DNA from: Bacillus sp. SD088
GTDB lineage: Bacteria > Bacillota > Bacilli > Bacillales > Bacillaceae_C
Length of the DNA stretch: 64,000 bases
Assembly (NCBI RefSeq): GCF_017355205.1
Contig: NZ_JADIJK010000013.1
Coordinates: 62,001-126,000 of the forward strand
Reading direction: 5' to 3'
Shown here: positions 40,216-47,854 of the stretch, in pieces
Layout: every line of letters begins with the position of its first letter
Numbering within the stretch: the first letter of the stretch is position 1
Position numbers and translations under genes: made by a program
Notes under the pieces: generated by a model
The model's database searches: none
The model's input: the letters and a program-made list of their open reading frames with translations, nothing else
What the model was told of the DNA's origin: nothing

Positions 40216-41541
40216 TTGGACGTTGCCAGTTTACTCTTAATTGCTTTATTAATTGCTTTAACCGCCTTTTTTGTTGCTACGGAATTTGCGATTGTTAAAA
40301 TTAGAAGTTCTCGGATTGACCAGCTAGTAGAAGAAGGGAAGCCAGGGGCGAAAGCTGCCAAGCATGTGATTACTCACATGGATGAATACTTATCCGCCTG
40401 TCAATTAGGAATTACTGTTACAGCTCTTGGAATTGGTTGGTTGGGTGAGCCAGCCGTCAAAAGTTTACTTGATCCAGTTCTTGATAAGCTGCAAATTAAT
40501 TCATCTTTTTCGACCATTATTTCGGTTGCAGTTTCATTTTTATTTATTACGTATCTCCATGTCGTAGTAGGGGAGCTTGCACCAAAAACAATGGCCATTC
40601 AAAGAGCAGAAAATATTACCTTACTTGCTGCTAAACCGATTATCTGGTTTTACAAATTGATGTTTCCGTTCATTTGGTTACTGAATGGTTCTGCCCGGCT
40701 TATTATTAAAGCGTTTGGTATGCAGCCAGTGATGGAGCACGAAACTTCCCATACTGAAGAAGAGTTAAGAATTATCTTGTCAGATAGTTATAAAAGTGGG
40801 GAAATTAATCAATCAGAACTATTATACGTGAATAATATTTTTAAGTTTGATGACCGAAGTGCAAAAGAAATTATGGTTCCTAGAACCGAAATGATTTCTC
40901 TTTCGACCGATAATAGTTTCCAAGACTGGATGGACATCATAAAAACAGAGAAGCTGACACGTTATCCTATTTATGATGGGGATAAAGACAATATTGTAGG
41001 AATTATCAATGTAAAAGATATTTTAATGGCCCAGATCAGCCACACTAAATCCAATTCAGAGATGAAATTGACTGCTTTTCTTAAACCAGTGATTCTCATT
41101 ATTGAAACGATTTCCATACAGGAGTTATTTCTGAAAATGCAGCAAGAACGTATTCATATGGCTGTGTTAATGGATGAATATGGCGGTACATCAGGTCTTG
41201 TTACGATTGAAGATATCATCGAGGAAATCGTTGGAGATATCCGCGATGAATTTGATGCAGATGAGAAAGAGGAAATTACCAAAATTTCTGAAAACCAATA
41301 TGTATTAAGTGGGAAAGTCTTAGTGAATGAAGTAAATGATTTATTAGGCATCTCATTATCCGACGAAGAGGTAGATACGCTCGGAGGATGGATCTTATCA
41401 CAGAATAGTGATGTGAAAATGGGAGATACCTTTTCACATGATCATTTTACCTTCACTGTAAAAGAAATGGATGGACATCAGGTTCGCTATATTTCCGCTA
41501 AAAGGGAAGAAGTCCTTTTACAAATGGTTGAAAATGAATAA
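40216..41541 (+). CDS. CNNM/CBS-domain (CorC/HlyC-type) membrane protein
   Basis: 441 aa from TTG 40216 (AAAGGTG upstream; GTG 40207 is in-frame but lies inside that site). CNNM/DUF21 membrane domain with four helices (to about 195), two CBS domains (MVPRTEMISLSTDNSFQDWM, YPIYDGDKDNIVGIINVKD; GGTSGLVTIEDIIEEIVGDI) and a C-terminal CorC_HlyC domain (VLSGKVLVNEVNDLLGI). Homologues YhdP (MpfA), YhdT, YugS and YrkA are implicated in Mg2+ efflux. A type B repeat begins directly after the stop. Confidence 0.94.
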   Translation: MDVASLLLIALLIALTAFFVATEFAIVKIRSSRIDQLVEEGKPGAKAAKHVITHMDEYLSACQLGITVTALGIGWLGEPAVKSLLDPVLDKLQINSSFSTIISVAVSFLFITYLHVVVGELAPKTMAIQRAENITLLAAKPIIWFYKLMFPFIWLLNGSARLIIKAFGMQPVMEHETSHTEEELRIILSDSYKSGEINQSELLYVNNIFKFDDRSAKEIMVPRTEMISLSTDNSFQDWMDIIKTEKLTRYPIYDGDKDNIVGIINVKDILMAQISHTKSNSEMKLTAFLKPVILIIETISIQELFLKMQQERIHMAVLMDEYGGTSGLVTIEDIIEEIVGDIRDEFDADEKEEITKISENQYVLSGKVLVNEVNDLLGISLSDEEVDTLGGWILSQNSDVKMGDTFSHDHFTFTVKEMDGHQVRYISAKREEVLLQMVENE

Positions 41542-41542
41542 A

Positions 41543-41818
41543 TAAAGTGAAACTTCATTCAGTGGGGGTTTTTTCCATCCCCCACTGAATGTTAAGGATC
41601 AAAGGCTAAATTCGCAACATCCTGTTGGCAGGCTTAAAGCACGACATCCTGTCGTTTCGCCCGCACTAGTACGTCCTGTACGTCGCAACGCCTTTGTGAC
41701 CTGCGTCCTGCAGGCCCGAACCAACCGGGTATTTACTGGCAGTTGTCCCCCACTTAGAATTTTCGTTTTCACCTCGAATTCTTGATGGGGGTCTTACTGC
41801 CAGTTAAATCGGGATAAA
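41543..41818 (+). repeat. type B interspersed repeat, longest copy
   Basis: Begins 2 bp after the CNNM gene stop. Hairpin CATTCAGTGGGGG (41556-41568) / CCCCCACTGAATG (41579-41591), then AAGGATCAAAGGCTAAATTCG, the 46-bp module in reverse (41641-41686), CCGGGTATTTACTGGCAGTTG, and CTTACTGCCAGTTAAATCGGG at the end. Highly similar to the copy at 28.2 kb, with a 20-bp extra piece. The leading hairpin probably also terminates transcription of the CNNM gene. Confidence 0.88.
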
Positions 41819-41859
41819 CGAAAAAAGCATGCTAAATAACCAATAGCATGCTTTTTTCG
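41819..41859. terminator. perfect bidirectional terminator
   Basis: CGAAAAAAGCATGCTA (41819-41834) and TAGCATGCTTTTTTCG (41844-41859) form a 16-bp stem with a nine-base loop and T runs on both strands. Confidence 0.93.
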
Positions 41860-41899
41860 TGGTTTAGAAACTATTTGGATAAACCCTAACAAGAAGCCT

Positions 41900-42020
41900 T
41901 TTCATCCAGCTTCAAGTACCTAGCTCTGAGAAGCCCACAGAATGTGAGTTCATCGGCGAAGACATGTGGACAGTGGAGATCTTAGCCGACAATTGGCGGG
42001 CGCCTTGCGCTTTTGTTCTT
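41900..42020. repeat. degenerate type A repeat
   Basis: TCCAGCTTCAAGTACCTAGC to CGGGCGCCTTGCGCTTTTGTTC (split here: CGGGCGCCTTGCG, CTTTTGTTC). It abuts the next copy. The stretch 41542-42228 holds only these repeats and the terminator between the convergent CNNM and luxS genes. Confidence 0.65.
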
Positions 42021-42230
42021 GTTAAGGAAATTATAAAATTCTTGGCCTGTGGATAACTGTTTACGTTGCGGCTTGACATCCAGCTCCAGCGCCCAGCGAC
42101 TAGCAAACTTTCGGTTTCTTCCTACGATAAGTCAACATCCATTCGCTTTCCAAGCTCATGGTGTTTCCTTTATCTCGTCAGAACCCTAAAAAGTTTGTAC
42201 GTCGCTAAACGGGCGCTTGCGCTTTTGTTC
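42021..42230. repeat. type A interspersed repeat ending inside the luxS stop codon
   Basis: AGGAAATTATAAAATTCTTGG, then CCAGCTCCAGCGCCCAGCGA, TAGCAAACTTTC, a short interior, AAGTTTGTACGTCGCTAAAC and GGGCGCTTGCGCTTTTGTTC, whose last two bases are the first of the (reverse) luxS stop codon. The left CAGCGACTAGCAAACTTTC and right AAGTTTGTACGTCGCT are inverted complements. Confidence 0.85.
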
Positions 42231-42696
42231 ATTCCCCAAATACTTCGCGCCATTCATCTTTTTTTGCAAGCATTTCACGGGCGAGTGCTTGTGCACCTTC
42301 TAGGCTGTGGCTTGCTGCCCAACCGCATTGCACCTCATTGCAGGCAGGAACTTCTGTCGCAACGAGAACATCGTTTAGCGTTTGTTCAACAGCATCAAGG
42401 ATTTCATCAAAATTGTCATGATTAATTACTGTTAGATAGAATCCTGTTTGGCATCCCATTGGGCTTAAATCGACTACACTATTATGGTGATTCCGGATTA
42501 ATTCTGCCATTAAGTGCTCAAGTGAATGAAGAGCAGGCATTTCCATATGCGCCTTGTTCGGTTGTTTTAGGCGAAGGTCATATTTATGAATAACATCCCC
42601 ATTTGCGCCTTCTGTGACTCCTGCTAGGCGAATGTAAGGTGCCTTTACTTTTGTGTGATCAAGATTAAAACTTTCAACATTCATTTTTTGAACCAT
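42229..42696 (-). CDS. luxS: S-ribosylhomocysteine lyase LuxS
   Basis: 155 aa, exact family length. The metal site is HSLEH ([13 protein letters not shown] region, His residues about 54 and 58) with Cys in [10 protein letters not shown] (about 126), and the catalytic Cys lies in [10 protein letters not shown] (about 84). It splits S-ribosylhomocysteine into homocysteine and DPD, the AI-2 precursor, completing detoxification of S-adenosylhomocysteine. It lies 94 bp downstream of the NhaC-family gene under a SAM riboswitch on the same strand, so it may be partly cotranscribed, though a promoter could lie in the gap. Confidence 0.98.
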   Translation of the reverse strand: MVQKMNVESFNLDHTKVKAPYIRLAGVTEGANGDVIHKYDLRLKQPNKAHMEMPALHSLEHLMAELIRNHHNSVVDLSPMGCQTGFYLTVINHDNFDEILDAVEQTLNDVLVATEVPACNEVQCGWAASHSLEGAQALAREMLAKKDEWREVFGE

Positions 42697-42790
42697 AATC
42701 TAATTCACTCCTAAACGATTTATCATTTCTACTAATATCGTAACATATTTTATTAAAATTTGGTCTTTTATCTATTCATCCTCAATCCAG

Positions 42791-44104
42791 CTACTCTTTA
42801 TTCTTGCTGTTTGTATGACGATGTCTTGGAAAGTTAAAGAGTATGGCCAAAATACCACAGATACCAAGTGCCATCGGATAGAATGAGAATGGTATGATAC
42901 TAACAGGTGAAATCGCAGCTAGTCCTGAAGCAACAAGCATTTGTCCACCATAGGGAACAATTCCTTGCCAGCATCCTGCGAAAATATCTAATAGACTTGC
43001 AGATTTTCGCGGGTCTATTTTATATTCATCTGCGATATCTTTAGCTAATGGACCGGTCATAATAATCGAAATTGTATTATTGGCTGTGGCAATATCTGTG
43101 ACACTGACCAATCCAGCAATCCCAAACTCCGCGCCTTTTTTTGTTTTCAGTTTACTCTTGATAAAGTTTAGTAACCAGTCAATCCCTCCATTATGTTGAA
43201 TAATGCCTATCATACCACCAATAAGTACAGCGACAATAGCAATATCCTCCATATTTATTATTCCTTGAGAAATGGTTTTAATCAATCCCGTTGTAGTATA
43301 GGAGCCATCAATTAAACCAATCGCCCCAGCAAAAATCGTCCCTCCAAGCAAGACAACGACAACATTAATTCCTACTAATGCGGCAACTAACACGAGAATA
43401 TAAGGGAGAACTTTTATGAAATTAAAAGGATATTCCCCAAGAGTCTGGATCTCATTTCCCATGGTTACAAGCCAAAGAATGAGGGCTGTCACAATTGCTC
43501 CAGGTAAAATAATAAAAAAGTTTGTTTTGAACTTGTCGTTCATCTTTGTTTTTTGCGTACGTACAGCGGCAATCGTCGTATCCGAGATCATTGATAAATT
43601 GTCGCCAAACATGGCTCCGCCAATGACTGTCCCCATAGCTAAAGCCATTGATATTCCTGTTTGGTCAGCAATACCCATGCCAATTGGTGTTAAGGCAGCT
43701 ACTGTGCCCATGGATGTCCCCATTGAAATGGAAATAAAGCAGCCGACTATAAATAATCCTACCATTAATAGATTACTAGGAATGAAGGATAGTCCCATAT
43801 TCACGGTAGAGTCAACTGCCCCCATCCCCTTAGCAGTTTCTGCAAATGCACCTGCTAGTATAAAAATTACAACCATTAAAATAATATTGGGGTGGCCGGC
43901 CCCTTTTGTAAAGATGTCTAATTTTCTTGTTAAAGTTTCCTTTCTGTTCATCGCTAATGCAACGGTTGCGGCAATAACAATCGCAACATTTAATGGCATA
44001 TTTGAAAAGTCTCCGGAAATAATTCCATTCCCAATAAAAAGCAACACAAACACAAGCAATGGTAACAGCGCTAGAAGACTTCCTTTTTTCGTCTTCGTCG
44101 TCAT
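42791..44104 (-). CDS. NhaC-family transporter, candidate methionine (MetT-like) or Na+/H+ antiporter
   Basis: 437 aa, about 11-12 helices, NhaC superfamily features: GTSMGTVAALTPIGMGI, GGAMFGDNLSMISDTTIAAVRTQ and TANNTISIIMTGPLAKDI. Family members exchange Na+/H+ or malate/lactate, and a branch (MetT) is associated with methionine uptake and SAM-riboswitch control. This gene is behind a SAM riboswitch, with an SDR gene 22 bp upstream. Methionine or a methionine-derived keto or hydroxy acid is therefore the leading candidate substrate, by inference from regulation. Confidence 0.85.
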   Translation of the reverse strand: MTTKTKKGSLLALLPLLVFVLLFIGNGIISGDFSNMPLNVAIVIAATVALAMNRKETLTRKLDIFTKGAGHPNIILMVVIFILAGAFAETAKGMGAVDSTVNMGLSFIPSNLLMVGLFIVGCFISISMGTSMGTVAALTPIGMGIADQTGISMALAMGTVIGGAMFGDNLSMISDTTIAAVRTQKTKMNDKFKTNFFIILPGAIVTALILWLVTMGNEIQTLGEYPFNFIKVLPYILVLVAALVGINVVVVLLGGTIFAGAIGLIDGSYTTTGLIKTISQGIINMEDIAIVAVLIGGMIGIIQHNGGIDWLLNFIKSKLKTKKGAEFGIAGLVSVTDIATANNTISIIMTGPLAKDIADEYKIDPRKSASLLDIFAGCWQGIVPYGGQMLVASGLAAISPVSIIPFSFYPMALGICGILAILFNFPRHRHTNSKNKE

Positions 44105-44126
44105 AAATAACCCCCCTTAAACTTGA

Positions 44127-44891
44127 TTAGTTCATTGTCATCCCGCCAGTAACGTTGATACCTTGTCCAGTCATGTAATCCGAGTATTCTGAAGCTAAAA
44201 AAACGACAACATTGGCAATATCCTTTGGCAATGCTGTTCTTCCTAATGGTACTTGAGAGTTGTCTTCTAAACGAATCGATTCTCCATCTAGCCCTCGAAG
44301 TTCTCCACCAATTACTCTTTCTGTCCTTTTCATATCCGTTTCTACGATCCCTGGACATACAGCATTCACATTAATTTGGTCTGGTGCCAATTCAATTGCA
44401 GCTACCTTTGTGATTCCCAATACTGCATGCTTTGAGGCTACGTAACTTCCCATCAAGCGATAGCCATTTTTTCCAGCTTGAGAGGAAATATTAATAATTT
44501 TCCCGCCTTCCCCCTGGGCCTTCATAACTTTGGCGGCCGCTTGCATGCATAAGTATACCCCTTTTGTGTTCACATCCATCGTCCGATCCCAATCATGTTC
44601 TTTAATATTCACCATATAATCCATCGTGGAAATTCCTGCATTGTTGACTAGAATATCCAATCTCCCGAAGTGAGTTGTTACTTTTTTTATCATCGCTTCT
44701 ACTTGATCGCTTTTAGATACATTGGTTTGAACATAATATAGGTGATCATTTGCGTCCTTTTCTGGCACGGACATATCAGCAACCGCCACTTTTGCACCAC
44801 AATCCAAAAACGCATCGGCAATTGCCTTTCCGATTCCATTTGCCCCGCCTGTGACAATGGCTACTTTTCCTGTTAAATCCATCGAGTACAT
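44127..44891 (-). CDS. short-chain dehydrogenase/reductase under SAM-riboswitch control
   Basis: 254 aa. TGGANGIGKA (about 14-23), NNAG, catalytic Ser in NISSQAGKNG and YVASK (Tyr, Lys), and the C-terminal GQGINVTGGMTMN, of the classical type. Start ATG 44891 has a CAAAGGGGG site. It is the first gene after the riboswitch and is followed by the NhaC-family transporter. Substrate unknown; regulation suggests a methionine-pool metabolite (for instance a 2-keto or 2-hydroxy derivative). A general sugar-alcohol role cannot be excluded. Confidence 0.9.
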   Translation of the reverse strand: MYSMDLTGKVAIVTGGANGIGKAIADAFLDCGAKVAVADMSVPEKDANDHLYYVQTNVSKSDQVEAMIKKVTTHFGRLDILVNNAGISTMDYMVNIKEHDWDRTMDVNTKGVYLCMQAAAKVMKAQGEGGKIINISSQAGKNGYRLMGSYVASKHAVLGITKVAAIELAPDQINVNAVCPGIVETDMKRTERVIGGELRGLDGESIRLEDNSQVPLGRTALPKDIANVVVFLASEYSDYMTGQGINVTGGMTMN

Positions 44892-44947
44892 TGGTTGTCC
44901 CCCTTTGAAATGCCTTTTTGAGATGCAGGCAGCTTTCCCTTTTACCC

Positions 44948-45108
44948 AATAAAAAACCTCTTCATTTGAATGAAAGAGGCTTTAAAAAACATAATAGACT
45001 TCCTCTTCTCATCTTTAAGTTAATAACTACTGGAATTGGCACAGTACTTCTAAGAGTCCGCTGCCGAGGCTTCGTAGGGCCAGTCCCTCCACCTCTCTAG
45101 ATAAGAAA
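44948..45108 (-). ncRNA. SAM-I (S-box) riboswitch with terminator
   Basis: On the minus strand the aptamer runs from about 45108 to 45003: CTTATCTAGAG, GGTGGAGGGACTGGCCC, GAAGCCTCGGCAGCGG and AGAAGTACTGTGCCAATTC, closed by GATGAGA, which pairs with the opening TCTTATC. These are the S-box consensus elements. The terminator is GCCTCTTTCATT ... AATGAAGAGG (about 44979-44956) followed by TTTTTT. When SAM is high, transcription of the SDR-NhaC genes should stop here. Confidence 0.95.
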
Positions 45109-45133
45109 TAGTATAAAGTATGTAATTAGTAAT

Positions 45134-45162
45134 AAATTACCTCAAAAAACTATGTAAGTCAA
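45134..45162 (-). promoter_or_regulatory. promoter of the SAM-riboswitch transcript
   Basis: TTGACT (minus strand, 45162-45157) and TAATTT (45139-45134) with a 17-bp spacer, about 26 bp before the aptamer. Confidence 0.55.
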
Positions 45163-45226
45163 TAGTGGAAGAGAAATAATAGCTTGTCGTCGGTAAAATC
45201 TCTTTCAAATTAACTATATTTTTTAA

Positions 45227-45309
45227 TTGGATAATTCCTCAATGACATGCTATAATATCTCCATTACTACGCATGTAGTTTTTCTCTAATTACTACGTTT
45301 GTAGTAATT
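45227..45309 (+). promoter_or_regulatory. BlaI-controlled promoter of the MecA-like PBP with two operators
   Basis: TTGGAT (45227-45232) and TATAAT (45251-45256) at 18-bp spacing. Operator 1 is ACTAC-GCAT-GTAGT at 45266-45279; operator 2 is AATTACTAC-GTTT-GTAGTAATT at 45288-45309, a perfect 9-bp dyad. ACTAC-N4-GTAGT is the BlaI/MecI half-site arrangement. Both lie at and just after the start point, suited to repression. Confidence 0.85.
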
Positions 45310-45336
45310 AGTATTGATTAAAGGAGAGATGAATAT

Positions 45337-47382
45337 ATGACTAGTCGAATGAAAAGAAACAAGCTGCGAATGCTTCCTTATATAATGATAATATTCTTTT
45401 TGCTCATAGGGATTGGGGGATTGGGTTATTTTCAACTTAAAAATGCGGGTGAGCGTGATCAAGCCCAGGAAGTAGCAAATCAATTCCTACAAATTTTAGA
45501 GGATAAGGAGTATGAAGATTTAAGTACTGTACTAGATCAGCAGTCATACAAAGCACTAGGGTATACATTAGACGAAGTAAAAGATAAATATGAAAAGATT
45601 TTTAATAGCATCCCTATTCACAACATCCGTGCTACTAAGGTAAACATAGATGAAATAAATCAAAATGAACAAAAGCTTTCATTTCAACTAAGTTTCACCA
45701 CTCCTTTAGGTAACATGGATAAGTTGCATTATCAGGCAAAGCTTGTGAGAAGGGATGATGATTATTTTGTAGAATGGGACCCCTCTCTAATTTTTCCAGA
45801 AATGGAGGGGAAGGATAAGGTGGCATTTCGTGTTTCCCCAGCGGAACGTGGTGAAATTCATGACCATGCTGGCAATAAACTGGCTGTTAATGAGGATTTT
45901 AAATGGGTTGGTGTCATCCCGAAAGACTTGGGCCAGGGGAAGGAAAAAGAAAGTAGTCTTGAAAATATAAGTAAACAATTTAATATTTCACTGAATGATT
46001 TGCATAAAACACTTCAACAAGATTGGATAAAAGACGATTTATTCGTACCCCTTAAAATCATTGAATCTGATAAAGTAAAGCAGTTGCCTGGGGTTGCCTA
46101 TCAAGATACTAAGGTTCGTTATTACCCTTTAAAGGAGGCAGCTGCCAATTTAGTCGGTTATATTGGTAAGGTCACAGAAGAGGATTTAGAAAAAAATCCA
46201 AATCTCTCTGAAGAGAATATGATTGGAAGAATGGGATTAGAGCGAGCTTTTGATAAGGAATTACGAGGAAAGGATGGCGGGGAGCTTTTTATCGTTGATG
46301 AACAGGGAGAGAAGAAGCAAGAAATTCAAAAGGTAGAGAAGATGGATGGTGAAAATATTCAATTAACTATTGATGCCTATATTCAAGAGAAAGCCTATGA
46401 GCATTTAAAAGAGAAACCAGGAGCAACAGTTGTGATGAACCCCGATGACGGTGGTCTCTATGCTTTGGTTAGTTCGCCGTCGTTTGATCCTAATAAAATG
46501 GTGCAAGGGATATCGCAGGATGAATACAATGAATATGCGAATGATGAGAGAAAACCATTTCTTTCTAGATTTGCAGTCGGTTATGCACCCGGGTCAACAT
46601 TTAAGACGATCACAGCAGGCATTGGCCTTGATGCAAATGTGACACAGATAGATAAGGTAAGAGAAATAAGTGGTTTAAAATGGCAAAAGGATAAAGGCTG
46701 GGGAGGTTATTCTGTGACCCGTGTTTCTGAAGTAAGTAAGGTAAATATGAGACAGGCCTTAATTTACTCTGATAACATCTATTTTGCTCAAGAAGCTTTA
46801 GAGATAGGAGAAAAACGTTTCAGAAAGGGCTTAGACCAATTTATCTTTGGGGAAGAATTAGATTTACCCATTACTATGAAGCCCGCGCAAATATCGAATC
46901 AAGATACATTTGATTCAGAAATCCTCTTAGCTGATACGGCATATGGACAAGGGGAATTATTGATGACGCCCATTCAGCAGGCTGTGATGTACTCTACTTT
47001 TCGGAATGAGGGAAACATCATTTATCCGCAATTATTAGCAGCAGATAAAAAAGAAAGAAAAACGAAAGCTGCACTTACAAGTAAATCAGTAAATGAAATA
47101 AAAGATAGCTTGGTTGAGGTAGTTCATGATCCAAATGGCACGGCCCATAGTCTGTATAACCCAGAGCATCATTTAGCTGCCAAAACCGGCACAGCTGAGT
47201 TAAAACTGAAACAAGGTGAACAAGGGAATGAAAACAGTTTTTTACTTGCTTTTGATACAGACGAGTATGATTTTTTAGTTCTCTCACTTGTAGAGAATTA
47301 TACTTCCGGAAACTCTGCAACCCAACTAAACCAAGCGTTCATAGAAGAATTATATGCCTATTTCTCAAAGATGGGCACATAA
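45337..47382 (+). CDS. MecA-like (PBP2a/PBP3-type) class B penicillin-binding protein
   Basis: 681 aa. One N-terminal membrane helix (about 14-34), then a MecA-type N-terminal domain (about 40-150: EVANQFLQILEDKEYEDLS), a PBP dimerisation region (FRVSPAERGEIHDHAGNKLAVN), and a transpeptidase domain. Active-site motifs: STFK (Ser420-Lys423), SDN (Ser478) and KTGT (Lys616). It cross-links peptidoglycan; family members with this architecture (S. aureus PBP2a, B. subtilis PbpC) include low-affinity, resistance-type enzymes. The two BlaI operators upstream and the blaI-blaR1 genes downstream make beta-lactam-inducible expression likely. Confidence 0.95.
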   Translation: MTSRMKRNKLRMLPYIMIIFFLLIGIGGLGYFQLKNAGERDQAQEVANQFLQILEDKEYEDLSTVLDQQSYKALGYTLDEVKDKYEKIFNSIPIHNIRATKVNIDEINQNEQKLSFQLSFTTPLGNMDKLHYQAKLVRRDDDYFVEWDPSLIFPEMEGKDKVAFRVSPAERGEIHDHAGNKLAVNEDFKWVGVIPKDLGQGKEKESSLENISKQFNISLNDLHKTLQQDWIKDDLFVPLKIIESDKVKQLPGVAYQDTKVRYYPLKEAAANLVGYIGKVTEEDLEKNPNLSEENMIGRMGLERAFDKELRGKDGGELFIVDEQGEKKQEIQKVEKMDGENIQLTIDAYIQEKAYEHLKEKPGATVVMNPDDGGLYALVSSPSFDPNKMVQGISQDEYNEYANDERKPFLSRFAVGYAPGSTFKTITAGIGLDANVTQIDKVREISGLKWQKDKGWGGYSVTRVSEVSKVNMRQALIYSDNIYFAQEALEIGEKRFRKGLDQFIFGEELDLPITMKPAQISNQDTFDSEILLADTAYGQGELLMTPIQQAVMYSTFRNEGNIIYPQLLAADKKERKTKAALTSKSVNEIKDSLVEVVHDPNGTAHSLYNPEHHLAAKTGTAELKLKQGEQGNENSFLLAFDTDEYDFLVLSLVENYTSGNSATQLNQAFIEELYAYFSKMGT

Positions 47383-47423
47383 CATATGCGCTGCTTGATT
47401 TGACCGCCTGCGCATTTATTTTA

Positions 47424-47446
47424 TATAATAAATACTACACATGTAA
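47424..47446 (+). promoter_or_regulatory. promoter and third BlaI-type operator before blaI
   Basis: TATAAT (47424-47429) and ACTAC-ACAT-GTA at 47434-47445, an operator with one perfect and one imperfect half-site. It would allow autorepression of blaI-blaR1 apart from the pbp promoter. Confidence 0.75.
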
Positions 47447-47464
47447 GAGTAGGGGGTATGAAGA

Positions 47465-47854
47465 ATGAGTAAAATTCCGCCAATATCGGAAGCAGAATAT
47501 GAAGTGATGAAAATTGTATGGAAGTATGAGCCGATTTCCACTCCTGAGGTTGTCGAGAAGGTTATGGGGAAAATTGACTGGAAACCAAATACCATTCACA
47601 CGATGCTTGCACGTCTAGTAAAGAAAAAGGTCTTGCAAACGAAAAAAGAGGGAAGAGTGTTTGTTTACACATCACTTGTTCAGCAGCATGAATATGTTGA
47701 ACAAAAAAGCGAACTATTCCTTAAACAGTTTTTTAATGGTGCGTTAAATTCTATGGTGTTAAATTTTATTGAGAATGATCAACTATCAGAAGAAGATATA
47801 GATGAATTAAAAGCGATATTATCAGAAAGGGAGAAGAAGAAAGGGGGAGAATAA
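47465..47854 (+). CDS. blaI: BlaI/MecI-family transcriptional repressor
   Basis: 129 aa, family length. The N-terminal winged helix (ISEAEYEVMKIVWKYEPIS, TIHTMLARLVKKKVLQTKKEG) is followed by a C-terminal dimerisation helix region. The BlaR1 cleavage site in homologues lies between helices near residue 100; here NSMVLNFIENDQLS fits that region. It binds ACTAC-N4-GTAGT. Its stop overlaps the blaR1 start (the A of TAATG), so the two are coupled. Start ATG with AGGGGG 8 bp upstream. Confidence 0.95.
   Translation: MSKIPPISEAEYEVMKIVWKYEPISTPEVVEKVMGKIDWKPNTIHTMLARLVKKKVLQTKKEGRVFVYTSLVQQHEYVEQKSELFLKQFFNGALNSMVLNFIENDQLSEEDIDELKAILSEREKKKGGE

Noticed and set aside
43416-44120. 234-aa plus-strand ORF opposite the NhaC-family gene
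   Set aside because: Shadow of a membrane-protein gene. The hydrophobic look arises from reading the complement of hydrophobic codons, and no ribosome site or operon context supports it.
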